Origin: Christensenella sp. UBA4636
GTDB taxonomy: Bacteria > Bacillota > Clostridia > Christensenellales > Borkfalkiaceae
DNA: 43,750 nucleotides
NCBI GenBank assembly: GCA_002405915.1
Contig: DHMS01000023.1
Coordinates: 1-43,750 of the forward strand
Direction: 5' to 3'
Below are positions 7,568 to 14,319 of this stretch, one piece after another. The number at the start of each line of letters is the position of its first letter. Position 1 is the stretch's first letter. A model generated the notes under the pieces. The model did no database searches. It saw nothing but the letters and a program-made list of their open reading frames with translations, and was not told the origin of the DNA. The translations under genes were made by a program, and so were the position numbers.

Positions 7568-7596
7568 TTGACGAATTTTTCAATATGTTGTAAAAT
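7568..7596 (+). promoter_or_regulatory. Sigma-A promoter before the structured leader
   Basis: TTGACG (7568-7573), a 17-nt spacer and TAAAAT (7591-7596). The predicted start near 7603 gives a leader of about 190 nt for the TM1266-like gene, unusually long here. Confidence 0.7.
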
Positions 7597-7602
7597 ATCG
7601 GC

Positions 7603-7794
7603 GTAAACGAAAGACCCAATCGATGAGCTTGTCGGAGAGTAAGTTTTGCTTTTAAAATCTGCTCCTGCCGCGCGGAAGTTTCCTCTCGGTCGGAAAAGAC
7701 GAAAAGTAAAAGGTATTTTTGCCGCGCTCTTATGGGTGCGGTTTTGTTTTTTGCAAAAATTTTTCGCATAATAATTTTATTGAGAGGTAAAACA
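7603..7794 (+). promoter_or_regulatory. Structured 5' leader, possible riboswitch or attenuator
   Basis: The leader between the promoter and the TM1266-like gene has no open frame that I believe. Its 5' part can fold: GGAG (7634-7637) with CTCC (7662-7665) encloses an A/T-rich helix. The octamer TGCCGCGC occurs twice (7666-7673 and 7720-7727), and the second copy is the 5' arm of an intrinsic terminator. Two competing partners for one terminator arm are typical of attenuators. I compared it by eye with TPP, THF, SAM, ZTP, guanidine, purine, preQ1, fluoride and T-box consensus elements and found no convincing match. Confidence 0.45.
7721..7752 (+). terminator. Leader terminator upstream of the TM1266-like gene
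   Basis: CCGCGC (7722-7727) pairs with GTGCGG (7736-7741, one G-U) around an 8-nt loop, followed by TTTTGTTTTTT. It lies 43 nt upstream of the start codon, so it would end transcription before the gene unless disrupted. Confidence 0.65.
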
Positions 7795-8043
7795 ATGAAG
7801 CTCGGAGTAGTAGGAATAATCATCGAACGCGACAGAAGCGTAGCCGAAAAGGTACAAACAATTTTAAGCGAAAACGCGGATCTTATCATGGGCAGAATGG
7901 GAATTCCCGATAAAGACCGCGGCGTTTACGTTATAAGCGTTATCGTGCGCGGCACCAACGAAAGAATTTCCGCTTTGACGGGCAAGCTCGGCAAGCTTGA
8001 AAACGTAAAAGTAAAATCCGCCGTTACGGATAGCGACGACTAA
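7795..8043 (+). CDS. TM1266-type hydrogenase-associated regulator
   Basis: 82 residues. The compact pattern (MKLGVVGIIIE-RD, SVAEKVQTILSENADLIMGRMGIP near 15-38, VYVISVIVRG-TNERISALTGKLGKLENVKVKSAV) is that of the small TM1266 family, annotated as putative regulators of iron-only hydrogenase systems, with an ACT/NikR-C-like ferredoxin fold. It has no DNA-binding domain, so the ligand and partner are unknown. RBS GAGAGG precedes the ATG at 7795; an ATG 63 nt upstream lies in the terminator hairpin. No hydE, hydF or hydG gene is in the window. The ABC importer that follows may share its signal. Confidence 0.8.
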   Translation: MKLGVVGIIIERDRSVAEKVQTILSENADLIMGRMGIPDKDRGVYVISVIVRGTNERISALTGKLGKLENVKVKSAVTDSDD

Positions 8044-8080
8044 ATTTACTTTTCGGCGGTAAATAAAAATAGAATTTTTC

Positions 8081-8116
8081 GCCGACTAAATAGCCGACAA
8101 ATCTGCCGACTAAACA
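8081..8116 (+). repeat. Three 12-bp direct repeats between regulator and importer
   Basis: GCCGACTAAATA, GCCGACAAATCT and GCCGACTAAACA start at 8081, 8093 and 8105, with a strict 12-nt period. They lie in the 110-nt gap between the TM1266-like gene and the importer lipoprotein. They could be an operator array or a short minisatellite. Confidence 0.6.
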
Positions 8117-8153
8117 AATTAAAACAATAAAAAAACTTCAAGGAGTTATAAAT

Positions 8154-9122
8154 ATGAAAAGAATTTCTGCAATCATTTTGGCAATTTTAAGCTGCTTCGT
8201 TCTCGTTTTCGCAAGCGGCTGCAAGATTAAAGACGAAGTAATCATCGCCGCCCCGGACGGCGCGCCCGTTCTCGCTCTCTATTCTATTATGGATAGCGGC
8301 AACGCGGTAGGCGACAAAACGGTCGGCTACAAAGTTTATAAAGGCGCGGCTAATATCGGCACGGCTATCGCAAGCGGCGACGCGGACATCGCGGTTATGC
8401 CCGTAAACCTGGCGGCAAAGCTTTACAACGCCGGGCAGGATATTAAGCTTTTGAGCGTAAATATCTTCGGAGTACTTTACATGGTAGGAAAAACCGAACT
8501 TAACGATATGTCCGACCTCAACGGCAAAGTCGTCGTCACGATAGGCAAAGGCGGCACGCCCGACTTGTCGCTCAAATACATTCTTAACGCAAAAGGTTTT
8601 GAGTACGTTGACGGCGAAACGGCTGTCGAAGGCAAAGTCGCAATCAATTACGTTAACGCGACGACCGAAGCAGACCAACTCGTAAAGAGCGGCAAAGCCG
8701 ATTACGCTATTTTGGGCGAACCGGCAGCTACAGACTCTTGCAACAAGCTCGGCTTTAAAATCGTTATGGATATTCAAAAGGAATGGAACGCAATCGTTGG
8801 CGAAAACGCTTTCACTCAGGCGGGTATCGTCGTCGGCAAGAAGATTTATTCCGACGAAAAATTCTGCAACGACCTCGTCGCTAAGCTTCAAAACAACGCG
8901 GAATACACCAAAGAACACGCCGCGGAAGTTAAGGAAGTTATAGCTTCTAAGGGTAGCGCGCTCACCGTCGACTTTACGGCGGAAATAATCGAACGCTGCA
9001 ACCTCGGCTGCAAACGCGCTTCCGAAAATAAAGAGATAATTGAAAATTACTTTAAGGCAATCCTCGAAAGCCAGCCCGCTTTCATAGGCGGAAAGCTCCC
9101 GGACGAAGGGTTTTACCTTTGA
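8154..9122 (+). CDS. ABC importer substrate-binding lipoprotein, NMT1/TauA type
   Basis: 322 residues. The signal peptide (MKRISAIILAILSCFVLVF) ends in lipobox ASGC, so it is anchored outside the membrane. The mature part has the two-lobed periplasmic-binding fold of the NMT1/THI5, SsuA and TauA group: IAAPDGAPVLAL near the N-terminus, IASGDADIAVMPVNLAAKL (about 76-94), DLNGKVVVTIGKGGTPDLSLKYIL (lobe hinge), and KSGKADYAILGEPAA (about 182-196). This group binds sulfonates, nitrate, thiamine precursors and related small molecules, so the ligand is open. RBS AAGGAG. The permease start overlaps its stop codon (TTGA). Confidence 0.88.
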   Translation: MKRISAIILAILSCFVLVFASGCKIKDEVIIAAPDGAPVLALYSIMDSGNAVGDKTVGYKVYKGAANIGTAIASGDADIAVMPVNLAAKLYNAGQDIKLLSVNIFGVLYMVGKTELNDMSDLNGKVVVTIGKGGTPDLSLKYILNAKGFEYVDGETAVEGKVAINYVNATTEADQLVKSGKADYAILGEPAATDSCNKLGFKIVMDIQKEWNAIVGENAFTQAGIVVGKKIYSDEKFCNDLVAKLQNNAEYTKEHAAEVKEVIASKGSALTVDFTAEIIERCNLGCKRASENKEIIENYFKAILESQPAFIGGKLPDEGFYL

Positions 9123-9910
9123 TTAGGATAAGCAAAAACTCAATAAAAAGGCTTGTTACGGGCGCGATATCTTTACTTGTCGCGCTCGCGATTTGGCTTA
9201 TACTCTCGTTTTTAGTAAACTCGGAATTTCTCTTTCCGTCGCCTGCGCTCGTCTTTAAGGAAGTCGGCGTATACCTTGTCACCCCGTCCTTTTACGCCGC
9301 GCTTTTTTCTACGCTTGTAAAAATTTTAATAAGCTTTATCGTCGCGCTCGTTGCCGCGGTCGCGCTTGCTTTTTTGTCTGCAAAGGTAAAAGTCGCGGAA
9401 TACGCGCTTTATCCGTTCATCGTGATAGCCCGCGCCGCGCCTACGGTAAGCGTCGTTTTCATTTGCTTACTGTGGTTTTCGTCGCGCATAAGCCCCATGA
9501 TTGTCGCGTTTCTCGTCATTTTTCCGATTCTTTACACCTCGGCTTTGACGGGTATTCGCGGTGTCGACGGTAAATTAGTCGAAATGGCTTCGGCGTTTAA
9601 GGTTAAACGTGCCGACGTTATCAAAAAACTGTATCTGCCGTCGCTTTTCTCGCGGCTTTATTCCGATTCCGTTTCAACGCTTTCGCTTAACGTAAAGCTC
9701 GTGATAGCGGCGGAAAGCTGGGCGTACCAGGTAAACAACAACTTAGGCACGCTTATAACGCAAGTAAAAAGCGATTTGGAAACGGCAAAACTTTTTGCAA
9801 TAACCGTGCTTGCAATACTTTTGAGCTTCGCGCTCGAACTTCTGCTTCGGCTTGTAAGAGTCGTTATATTAAAAATCACAGAGAGGTCGCGCCTATGCCG
9901 AAGTTTATGA
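9119..9910 (+). CDS. ABC importer permease, SsuC/TauC type
   Basis: 263 residues with about six membrane helices. The EAA-like cytoplasmic loop reads EMASAFKVKRADVIKKLYLP (about 159-178), which docks to the ATPase. The only credible start is TTG at 9119, overlapping the TGA of the binding-protein gene, with GAAGGG about 8 nt upstream; no ATG or GTG fits near the N-terminus MIRISKNSIK. The 3' end overlaps the ATPase gene by 16 nt. With its neighbours it forms a complete three-gene importer. Confidence 0.88.
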   Translation: MIRISKNSIKRLVTGAISLLVALAIWLILSFLVNSEFLFPSPALVFKEVGVYLVTPSFYAALFSTLVKILISFIVALVAAVALAFLSAKVKVAEYALYPFIVIARAAPTVSVVFICLLWFSSRISPMIVAFLVIFPILYTSALTGIRGVDGKLVEMASAFKVKRADVIKKLYLPSLFSRLYSDSVSTLSLNVKLVIAAESWAYQVNNNLGTLITQVKSDLETAKLFAITVLAILLSFALELLLRLVRVVILKITERSRLCRSL

Positions 9911-10581
9911 ATATTTCTAAAAAGTGGGGCGATAAGTCGATTTTCGACAAGTTTTCTCTTGATTTGCCGGACGGAAAAGTATCGGTTATCTTGGGCGAGA
10001 GCGGCGTGGGTAAAAGCACGCTTTTGTCGATTGCGGCTTCGCTTACCGATTACGACGGCAAAACCGAGGGCTTTGAAAAGACCTCTTTCGTCTTTCAGGA
10101 GCCCCGGCTCATTGAACAACTATCCGTTTACGAAAATATCGAATTTGCATTGTCCGCGGTCGATATGAGTAATGAAGAAAAAAGGCACGTGATTAAAACC
10201 GCGCTCGAAAATGCGCGCGTTCTGCCGCTTGCCGATAGAGTTTGTTCTTTTCTTTCCGGCGGCGAAAAACAACGCGTAAGCCTTGCCCGCGCGCTTGCTT
10301 TCCCGTCGAACGTGCTTTTGACGGACGAACCTTTCAATTCGCTCGATATCCGCCTTAAAGCGGAGATAATTTCAGACCTAAAAAAGGTAGTAGCCAAAGA
10401 GAAACGCACGGTAATTTTCGTAACGCACAGCGTGGACGAAGCTATGTTTTTCGGCGAATATATCGTCGTACTAAAAAAGAACGAAGCCGTTATTCTCGGC
10501 GAAAAAAAGCAAGAGGAAGTTTTCGGTTACGAAAATGACCCCATATTAAGAAAAAACCTTATAAAAATTCTCACGGAATAA
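9895..10581 (+). CDS. ABC importer ATPase, SsuB/TauB type
   Basis: 228 residues, a single nucleotide-binding domain. Walker A is LGESGVGKST (33-42), the signature motif is LSGGEKQRVSLARAL (about 121-135), Walker B is VLLTDEPFNSLD (about 140-151), and the H-loop is VTHSVDEA (about 177-184). It energises uptake with the permease at 9119 and the lipoprotein at 8154. The ATG at 9895 has GAGAGG 8 nt upstream inside the permease gene. No terminator is evident behind it. Confidence 0.93.
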   Translation: MPKFMNISKKWGDKSIFDKFSLDLPDGKVSVILGESGVGKSTLLSIAASLTDYDGKTEGFEKTSFVFQEPRLIEQLSVYENIEFALSAVDMSNEEKRHVIKTALENARVLPLADRVCSFLSGGEKQRVSLARALAFPSNVLLTDEPFNSLDIRLKAEIISDLKKVVAKEKRTVIFVTHSVDEAMFFGEYIVVLKKNEAVILGEKKQEEVFGYENDPILRKNLIKILTE

Positions 10582-10726
10582 ACAAAGAATAGATAAAAAG
10601 CGTATTATAAATAAAATTTTTGTCAATAATAATCTCGTCGGCGAAAAATCGAACACGGAAATAAAACGCCGAAACAAGCCGCGTACATAAAATATATTAA
10701 GGGACGGCGGCAGACATGAGGTTATT

Positions 10727-11077
10727 ATGATAAAACGCGGTGAACTTTATTATGCCGATTTAAGCCCCGTGGTCGGTAGCGAGCAAGGCGGTATACGCCC
10801 CGTTCTCGTCGTACAGAACGACGTCGGGAACAAGTACAGCCCTACCGTTATCGCCGCCGCGGTGACGAGCAAACTCGATAAAGCGCGGCTTCCTACGCAT
10901 ATCGAACTTTCAAAGGAAAGCTTCGGGTTAACGCACGATTCGGTCGTTTTGCTCGAACAAATACGCACGCTTGACAAACGCCGCTTAAAAGAACGCATAG
11001 GCTCGCTTCCTCCGAATCTTATGAAGAGGGTGGACCTTGCGCTTATGATAAGCCTCGGGTTCGAAGAGCGGGCGTAA
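10727..11077 (+). CDS. mazF: MazF/NdoA-family endoribonuclease toxin, no antitoxin seen
   Basis: 116 residues. The MazF/PemK fold is recognised by RGELYYADLSPVVGSEQGGIRPVLVVQND (4-32), TVIAAAVTSKL (about 40-50) and the C-terminal LIMSL-like helix. Members cut single-stranded mRNA at short sequences. In most Firmicutes the antitoxin gene lies directly upstream; here the 145 nt upstream hold no credible antitoxin frame, so the toxin looks orphaned or works with a distant partner. RBS is the weak GAGG within ATGAGGTTATT. It is followed by its own terminator. Confidence 0.9.
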   Translation: MIKRGELYYADLSPVVGSEQGGIRPVLVVQNDVGNKYSPTVIAAAVTSKLDKARLPTHIELSKESFGLTHDSVVLLEQIRTLDKRRLKERIGSLPPNLMKRVDLALMISLGFEERA

Positions 11078-11106
11078 AGTTATGGCGTAAAAATCAAAAA
11101 CTTGTG

Positions 11107-11135
11107 CCGTCGCGCTTTTTGGGCGCGGCGGTTTT
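11107..11135 (+). terminator. Intrinsic terminator after mazF
   Basis: CCGTCGCGC (11107-11115) pairs with GCGCGGCGG (11123-11131, one U-G), loop of 7 nt, followed by TTTT. Confidence 0.8.
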
Positions 11136-11173
11136 CGCTTATTTTCGTTTTTTAAAGATTTTTTAAATATCGG

Positions 11174-11202
11174 TTGACAAAAACGACTTTTTAGGGTATA
11201 CT
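11174..11202 (+). promoter_or_regulatory. Sigma-A promoter of the small membrane protein gene
   Basis: TTGACA (11174-11179), a 17-nt spacer and TATACT (11197-11202), 46 nt upstream of the start codon at 11249. Confidence 0.8.
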
Positions 11203-11248
11203 TCTTAATAAGTAGCAGGCAATTTAGTCTTGAACGGAGGAAAATAAA

Positions 11249-11683
11249 ATGGAAGAAGTTAAAGAACGCGAACAACATGAAACGCAAACGCAAAAAGAAA
11301 AGCTTACCGGCAAACAAAAGGGCGCGCTAATCGCTTCGTCAATCGTCTGCGCGGTAGCCGTCGGCATAGAGATTTTCGCCGCGATTGCTTTCGGCGGGGC
11401 GTTTAAGGAAAGCTCGGATGCGAGCGAAGCGGTTGGCACCGCGCTTTCTTTGATAATCTTAATCCCGCTCTGGATAATGTTCGGTTGCACCACTTCGGCG
11501 TTTTCCGTCATTTTCAATCTTTGCATGATAAAGCCGCTCGGCAAGCTTTGGAATGTTGCGCTTTGCTACGCGATAGCTTCCTTTGTAGCTGTCGCCGTCG
11601 TCGCGATAGAAGTAATTTTGCTCGGCACCGGCAACGATTCGCCCGACACGTCCGCGTTAATAGCTTTGCTTAATCTGATTTGA
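11249..11683 (+). CDS. Small membrane protein of unknown function
   Basis: 144 residues. A charged, Glu/Lys/Gln-rich cytoplasmic N-terminus (1-24) is followed by three or four hydrophobic segments (about 27-50, 63-85, 90-108 and 110-128). No family is recognised. It has its own sigma-A promoter, a good RBS (GGAGG, 8 nt before the ATG) and its own terminator, so it is a genuine monocistronic gene. Nothing in the neighbours (MazF, iscS) points to a role. Confidence 0.7.
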   Translation: MEEVKEREQHETQTQKEKLTGKQKGALIASSIVCAVAVGIEIFAAIAFGGAFKESSDASEAVGTALSLIILIPLWIMFGCTTSAFSVIFNLCMIKPLGKLWNVALCYAIASFVAVAVVAIEVILLGTGNDSPDTSALIALLNLI

Positions 11684-11707
11684 GTTGCGTTTTTTACGTG
11701 AAATTTA

Positions 11708-11735
11708 AAGGCATGTTTTCGGCGTGCCTTTTTTT
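11708..11735 (+). terminator. Intrinsic terminator
   Basis: AAGGCATG (11708-11715) pairs with CGTGCCTT (11723-11730, one wobble), loop of 7 nt, then a run of T to 11735. Confidence 0.8.
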
Positions 11736-11770
11736 GTTGAAAATTTTTAAAACTTTTTATATAAAACCGC

Positions 11771-11823
11771 TTGACAGAGTTTGAAAGCCGTATTATAATG
11801 TAATCGCTTACCGAAAAGGTAAG
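11771..11823 (+). promoter_or_regulatory. iscS-iscU promoter with candidate operator
   Basis: TTGACA (11771-11776), a 17-nt spacer and a perfect TATAAT (11794-11799). Just downstream, over the expected start of transcription, lies the inverted repeat CTTACC-GAAAA-GGTAAG (11807-11823). Its position suits a repressor; the Rrf2/IscR-like gene at 13795 is the obvious candidate, but that link is inferred. Confidence 0.75.
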
Positions 11824-11883
11824 TAAATGAAATCGCGCTTAAAGGTATACGTTAAAGGACATACTTTAAGAAAAGGATATTAT

Positions 11884-13071
11884 ATGAAAGTTTACATGGA
11901 CAACGCGGCGACGACTAAGACGAGCAAAGCCGCCGTAGAGGCGATGATGCCTTTCTTTGACAAGTTTTACGCCAACCCTTCGAGTTTGCACACACCGGGG
12001 CAGAAAGCCGCGGAAAAGCTCTTTGAAGCCCGCGCGGAGGTTGCTGCCTGTTTGGGCGCGCGCCCGGACGAAATTTATTTTACTTCTTGCGGAAGCGAAT
12101 CGGACAATCAGGCTTTACACTCCGCCGCTTTTTACGGCGCAAAGAAGAACAAGAAACATATTATTTCCACAACCGTAGAACATCATGCCATCTTGCACAC
12201 GCTCAAAAAGCTTGAAAGCGAGGGGTACGAAGTAACGCTTTTACCGACCGACGAATTCGGCGGCGTTACCGCGGAGCAAGTCGAAAAGGCTATCCGCCCC
12301 GACACCTGCCTCGTTACCGTAATGTACGCGAACAACGAAATCGGCACTATAAACCCCATTCGCGAGATAGGCGAAGTTTGCAGAAAGCATAAAGTTGTTT
12401 TCCACACGGACGCGGTGCAAGCCGTCGGGCATATACCCGTCAACGCGGAACTTGACAATATAGATATGCTTTCTCTTTCGGCGCATAAATTCCACGGACC
12501 CAAAGGCGTGGGCGCTCTGTACGTCAAAAAAGGCGTTCCGCTTGCTTCGTTTATAGAGGGCGGCGCGCAAGAACGCGGCAAGCGCGCGGGTACCGAAAAC
12601 TTAGCGGGAATTTGGGGAATGACGGTTGCTTTAAAGAACGCCGTCGAGCATTTGCCGGAGAACATGAAAAAGATGGAAAGGCTTCGTAATCGACTTATAG
12701 ACGGACTTTCCGCTATTCCGCACTCAATTTTGAACGGTTCGCGCGAGCATAGATTGCCCGGCAACGTCAACTTCATCTTCGAGGGCATAGAGGGCGAAAG
12801 CATGCTGCTACTCTTAGACGAAAATGGCGTTTGCGCTTCGTCGGGTTCGGCTTGCACTTCCGGTTCTTTGGATCCGAGCCACGTTTTGCTTGCAATCGGC
12901 AGACCGCACGAAATCGCGCACGGTTCGCTCCGCTTAACGCTCAGCGAAGAAACAACGGACGAGGACGTCGATTACGTTCTTTCCGTTCTTCCGCCCATCG
13001 TTCAATATCTTAGAAACATGTCGCCCTTATGGCGCGATAAAATAACGGGTAAAAAACCCTTTACAATCTAA
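11884..13071 (+). CDS. iscS: Cysteine desulfurase IscS/NifS
   Basis: 395 residues. A PLP enzyme that takes sulfur from cysteine as a persulfide for Fe-S cluster assembly. Landmarks: VYMDNAATTKTS near the N-terminus, PLP lysine K202 in SLSAHKFHGPKG, and catalytic C324 in the loop SSGSACTSGS. This loop is the short-spacing NifS/IscS type. The start at 11884 is placed at MKVYMDN, with AAAAGGA upstream; an in-frame ATG at 11827 would add 19 residues not typical of the family. iscU follows after 24 nt. It is served by the promoter at 11771. Confidence 0.95.
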   Translation: MKVYMDNAATTKTSKAAVEAMMPFFDKFYANPSSLHTPGQKAAEKLFEARAEVAACLGARPDEIYFTSCGSESDNQALHSAAFYGAKKNKKHIISTTVEHHAILHTLKKLESEGYEVTLLPTDEFGGVTAEQVEKAIRPDTCLVTVMYANNEIGTINPIREIGEVCRKHKVVFHTDAVQAVGHIPVNAELDNIDMLSLSAHKFHGPKGVGALYVKKGVPLASFIEGGAQERGKRAGTENLAGIWGMTVALKNAVEHLPENMKKMERLRNRLIDGLSAIPHSILNGSREHRLPGNVNFIFEGIEGESMLLLLDENGVCASSGSACTSGSLDPSHVLLAIGRPHEIAHGSLRLTLSEETTDEDVDYVLSVLPPIVQYLRNMSPLWRDKITGKKPFTI

Positions 13072-13095
13072 AAATAAAAGCGAGGTTTACTTATT

Positions 13096-13524
13096 ATGGC
13101 ATTATATAGCGAAAAAGTTATGGACCACTTCAAGAACCCGAGAAACGTCGGAGTAATCGAAAACGCGGACGGCGTGGGCGAAGTAGGCAACGCCAAATGC
13201 GGCGATATCATGAAAATTTATCTCAAAATAAACGACGGCATCATCACCGACGTTAAGTTCGAAACTTTCGGTTGCGGCTCGGCAATCGCTTCAAGCTCTA
13301 TGGCAACCGAAATGATTAAGGGCAAACCCGTTTCCGAAGCTCTTTCATTAACCAACAAAGCCGTTGCCGAAGCTCTCGACGGACTTCCCGCATACAAAAT
13401 GCACTGCTCCGTTTTAGCCGAAGAAGCAATCAAAGCCGCCGTCAAAGACTATTACGACAAAAACGGAATAGCATATGACGAGGGGTTGTTTAAGTCGTGC
13501 GGCGGTTGCTGCCACTGTTCCTGA
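13096..13524 (+). CDS. iscU: Fe-S scaffold protein IscU/NifU with Cys-rich tail
   Basis: 142 residues. The scaffold on which Fe-S clusters form from IscS-derived sulfur. The three cluster ligands are C35 (in NAKCGD, with D37), C60 (in TFGCGSAIASSS) and C104 (in KMHCSVLAEEA). The N-terminus MALYSEKVMDHFKNPRNVG is the family signature. Unusual is the tail SCGGCCHCS (134-142) with four extra cysteines. The last two codons and the stop fall in the first bases shared with the second copy of a 125-bp repeat, so the tail may have been altered when the repeat arrived. Confidence 0.93.
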   Translation: MALYSEKVMDHFKNPRNVGVIENADGVGEVGNAKCGDIMKIYLKINDGIITDVKFETFGCGSAIASSSMATEMIKGKPVSEALSLTNKAVAEALDGLPAYKMHCSVLAEEAIKAAVKDYYDKNGIAYDEGLFKSCGGCCHCS

Positions 13525-13640
13525 CGGCGTATAAGGGCGCATATACGGGCTACGTGTCGGCTCAGCCTCGGTTACATACGTTTTAGTATGCGCCCGTCGG
13601 CGTTCGCCGCCCTGTTGCCCGTCTCTGCAACCCTTCTCCG
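13516..13640 (+). repeat. 125-bp dispersed repeat, copy 1 (3' end of iscU)
   Basis: From CGTATAAGGG at 13528 to CTTCTCCG at 13640, these 113 bp match 16727-16839 with no gaps and 8 differences by my count. A further TGTTCCT-R-A at the same 12-nt offset (13516; 16715) extends the match into the preceding gene. Internally GGGCGCATA (13534-13542) pairs with TATGCGCCC (13587-13595 region), so the core can form a long hairpin. It holds no open frame. Confidence 0.85.
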
Positions 13641-13650
13641 ACCTCAGAAA

Positions 13651-13751
13651 AGTTAAAAATTGAAAGTTGAAAGGTGAAAGTTGCGGACGAAAAATATTAT
13701 AATAATATGTATATCCTTAATTTTCAATTTTCAACTTTCCATTTTCAACTT
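13651..13751. repeat. TTTCAACTTTCAA-type low-complexity array 1
   Basis: Degenerate units of about 7 nt (TTTCAAC, TTTCAAT) occur first as the reverse complement (13651-13683) and then forward (13714-13751), enclosing an A/T-rich centre. Similar arrays, sharing flanks such as TCCTTAATTTTCAA and GTCCGCAA, occur near 16900, 25880 and 35010. No gene is seen between iscU and the Rrf2 gene. Confidence 0.75.
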
Positions 13752-13794
13752 GCTTGATATTTGCGCATAAAGCGCGGATGAAAGGAAAACTATT

Positions 13795-14211
13795 ATGATG
13801 ATTTCTACACGCGGTCGTTACGCGTTAAGGGTCGTTACCGACCTTGCCGTGCATAACGACGGCAACTTCGTTCCTATGAAAGATATCGCCAAGCGGCAGA
13901 ATTTGTCGCTCGGTTACGTTGCCCGCATTATACCGCTTCTCTCTAAAGGCGGAATCGTCGAAGGCTCTTCGGGTAAGGGCGGCGGGTACAGAATGGCGCG
14001 CGACCCAAAAAGTTGCACGGCAAAGGAAATTCTTGACTTAACCGACGAAAACTTAACGCCCGTAACTTGCCTTGAAAGCGGCTCCGCGCCTTGCGCAATG
14101 AGCGCAAAGTGCTTGACTCTCCCCGTCTGGAAAGGACTTGACAAGGTTGTTAAAGATTATCTTTCAAACATTACGATTCAAGACATTATCGACAGAAAAG
14201 TGGGCGTATAA
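13795..14211 (+). CDS. Rrf2-family, IscR-like Fe-S regulator
   Basis: 138 residues. Winged-helix Rrf2 regulator: STRGRYALRVVTDLA at the N-terminus, recognition helix region NLSLGYVARIIPLLSKGGIV (36-55) and wing GSSGKGGGYRMAR (57-69). Three cysteines, C92, C100 and C106, lie where IscR holds its cluster (C92, C98, C104 in E. coli), so cluster sensing is plausible although the spacing is C-x7-C-x5-C. It lies downstream of iscS-iscU rather than upstream, behind two repeats. The likely target is the inverted repeat at 11807. The first of two adjacent ATG codons is taken; the second is equally possible. Confidence 0.9.
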   Translation: MMISTRGRYALRVVTDLAVHNDGNFVPMKDIAKRQNLSLGYVARIIPLLSKGGIVEGSSGKGGGYRMARDPKSCTAKEILDLTDENLTPVTCLESGSAPCAMSAKCLTLPVWKGLDKVVKDYLSNITIQDIIDRKVGV

Positions 14212-14280
14212 CTTCGTTATTGCACAAAAACGCAAAAAAACACCACAAAGACTAAATAAAAAAACGCATAAAAAAACAAG

Positions 14281-14319
14281 AAAATACCGTCCGCAAAACA
14301 ATTATGCGAACGGTATTTT
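14281..14319. terminator. Bidirectional intrinsic terminator
   Basis: AAAATACCGT (14281-14290) pairs with ACGGTATTTT (14310-14319), extended by CGC/GCG across one mismatch. A and T runs form part of the stem, so it works both ways. It separates the Rrf2 gene from the convergent AraC gene and touches the AraC stop codon. Confidence 0.85.

Noticed and set aside
7630..7670. Resemblance of GGAGAGTA...GCTCC to the tetrahydrofolate riboswitch or T-box stem I
   Set aside because: The enclosed region is far too short for a THF aptamer, and no TGGnACC T-box sequence is present. Only the outer bases match.
7506..7889. A 127-codon minus-strand frame over the leader region
   Set aside because: It runs antisense through the terminator hairpin and the start of the TM1266-like gene, has no RBS and no recognisable family.
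8187..8918. Long antisense open frames such as the 243-codon frame opposite the importer lipoprotein, and similar ones at 12183, 14609, 29283 and 41726
   Set aside because: All mirror strong coding genes on the other strand, lack RBS and family motifs, and are explained by codon bias.
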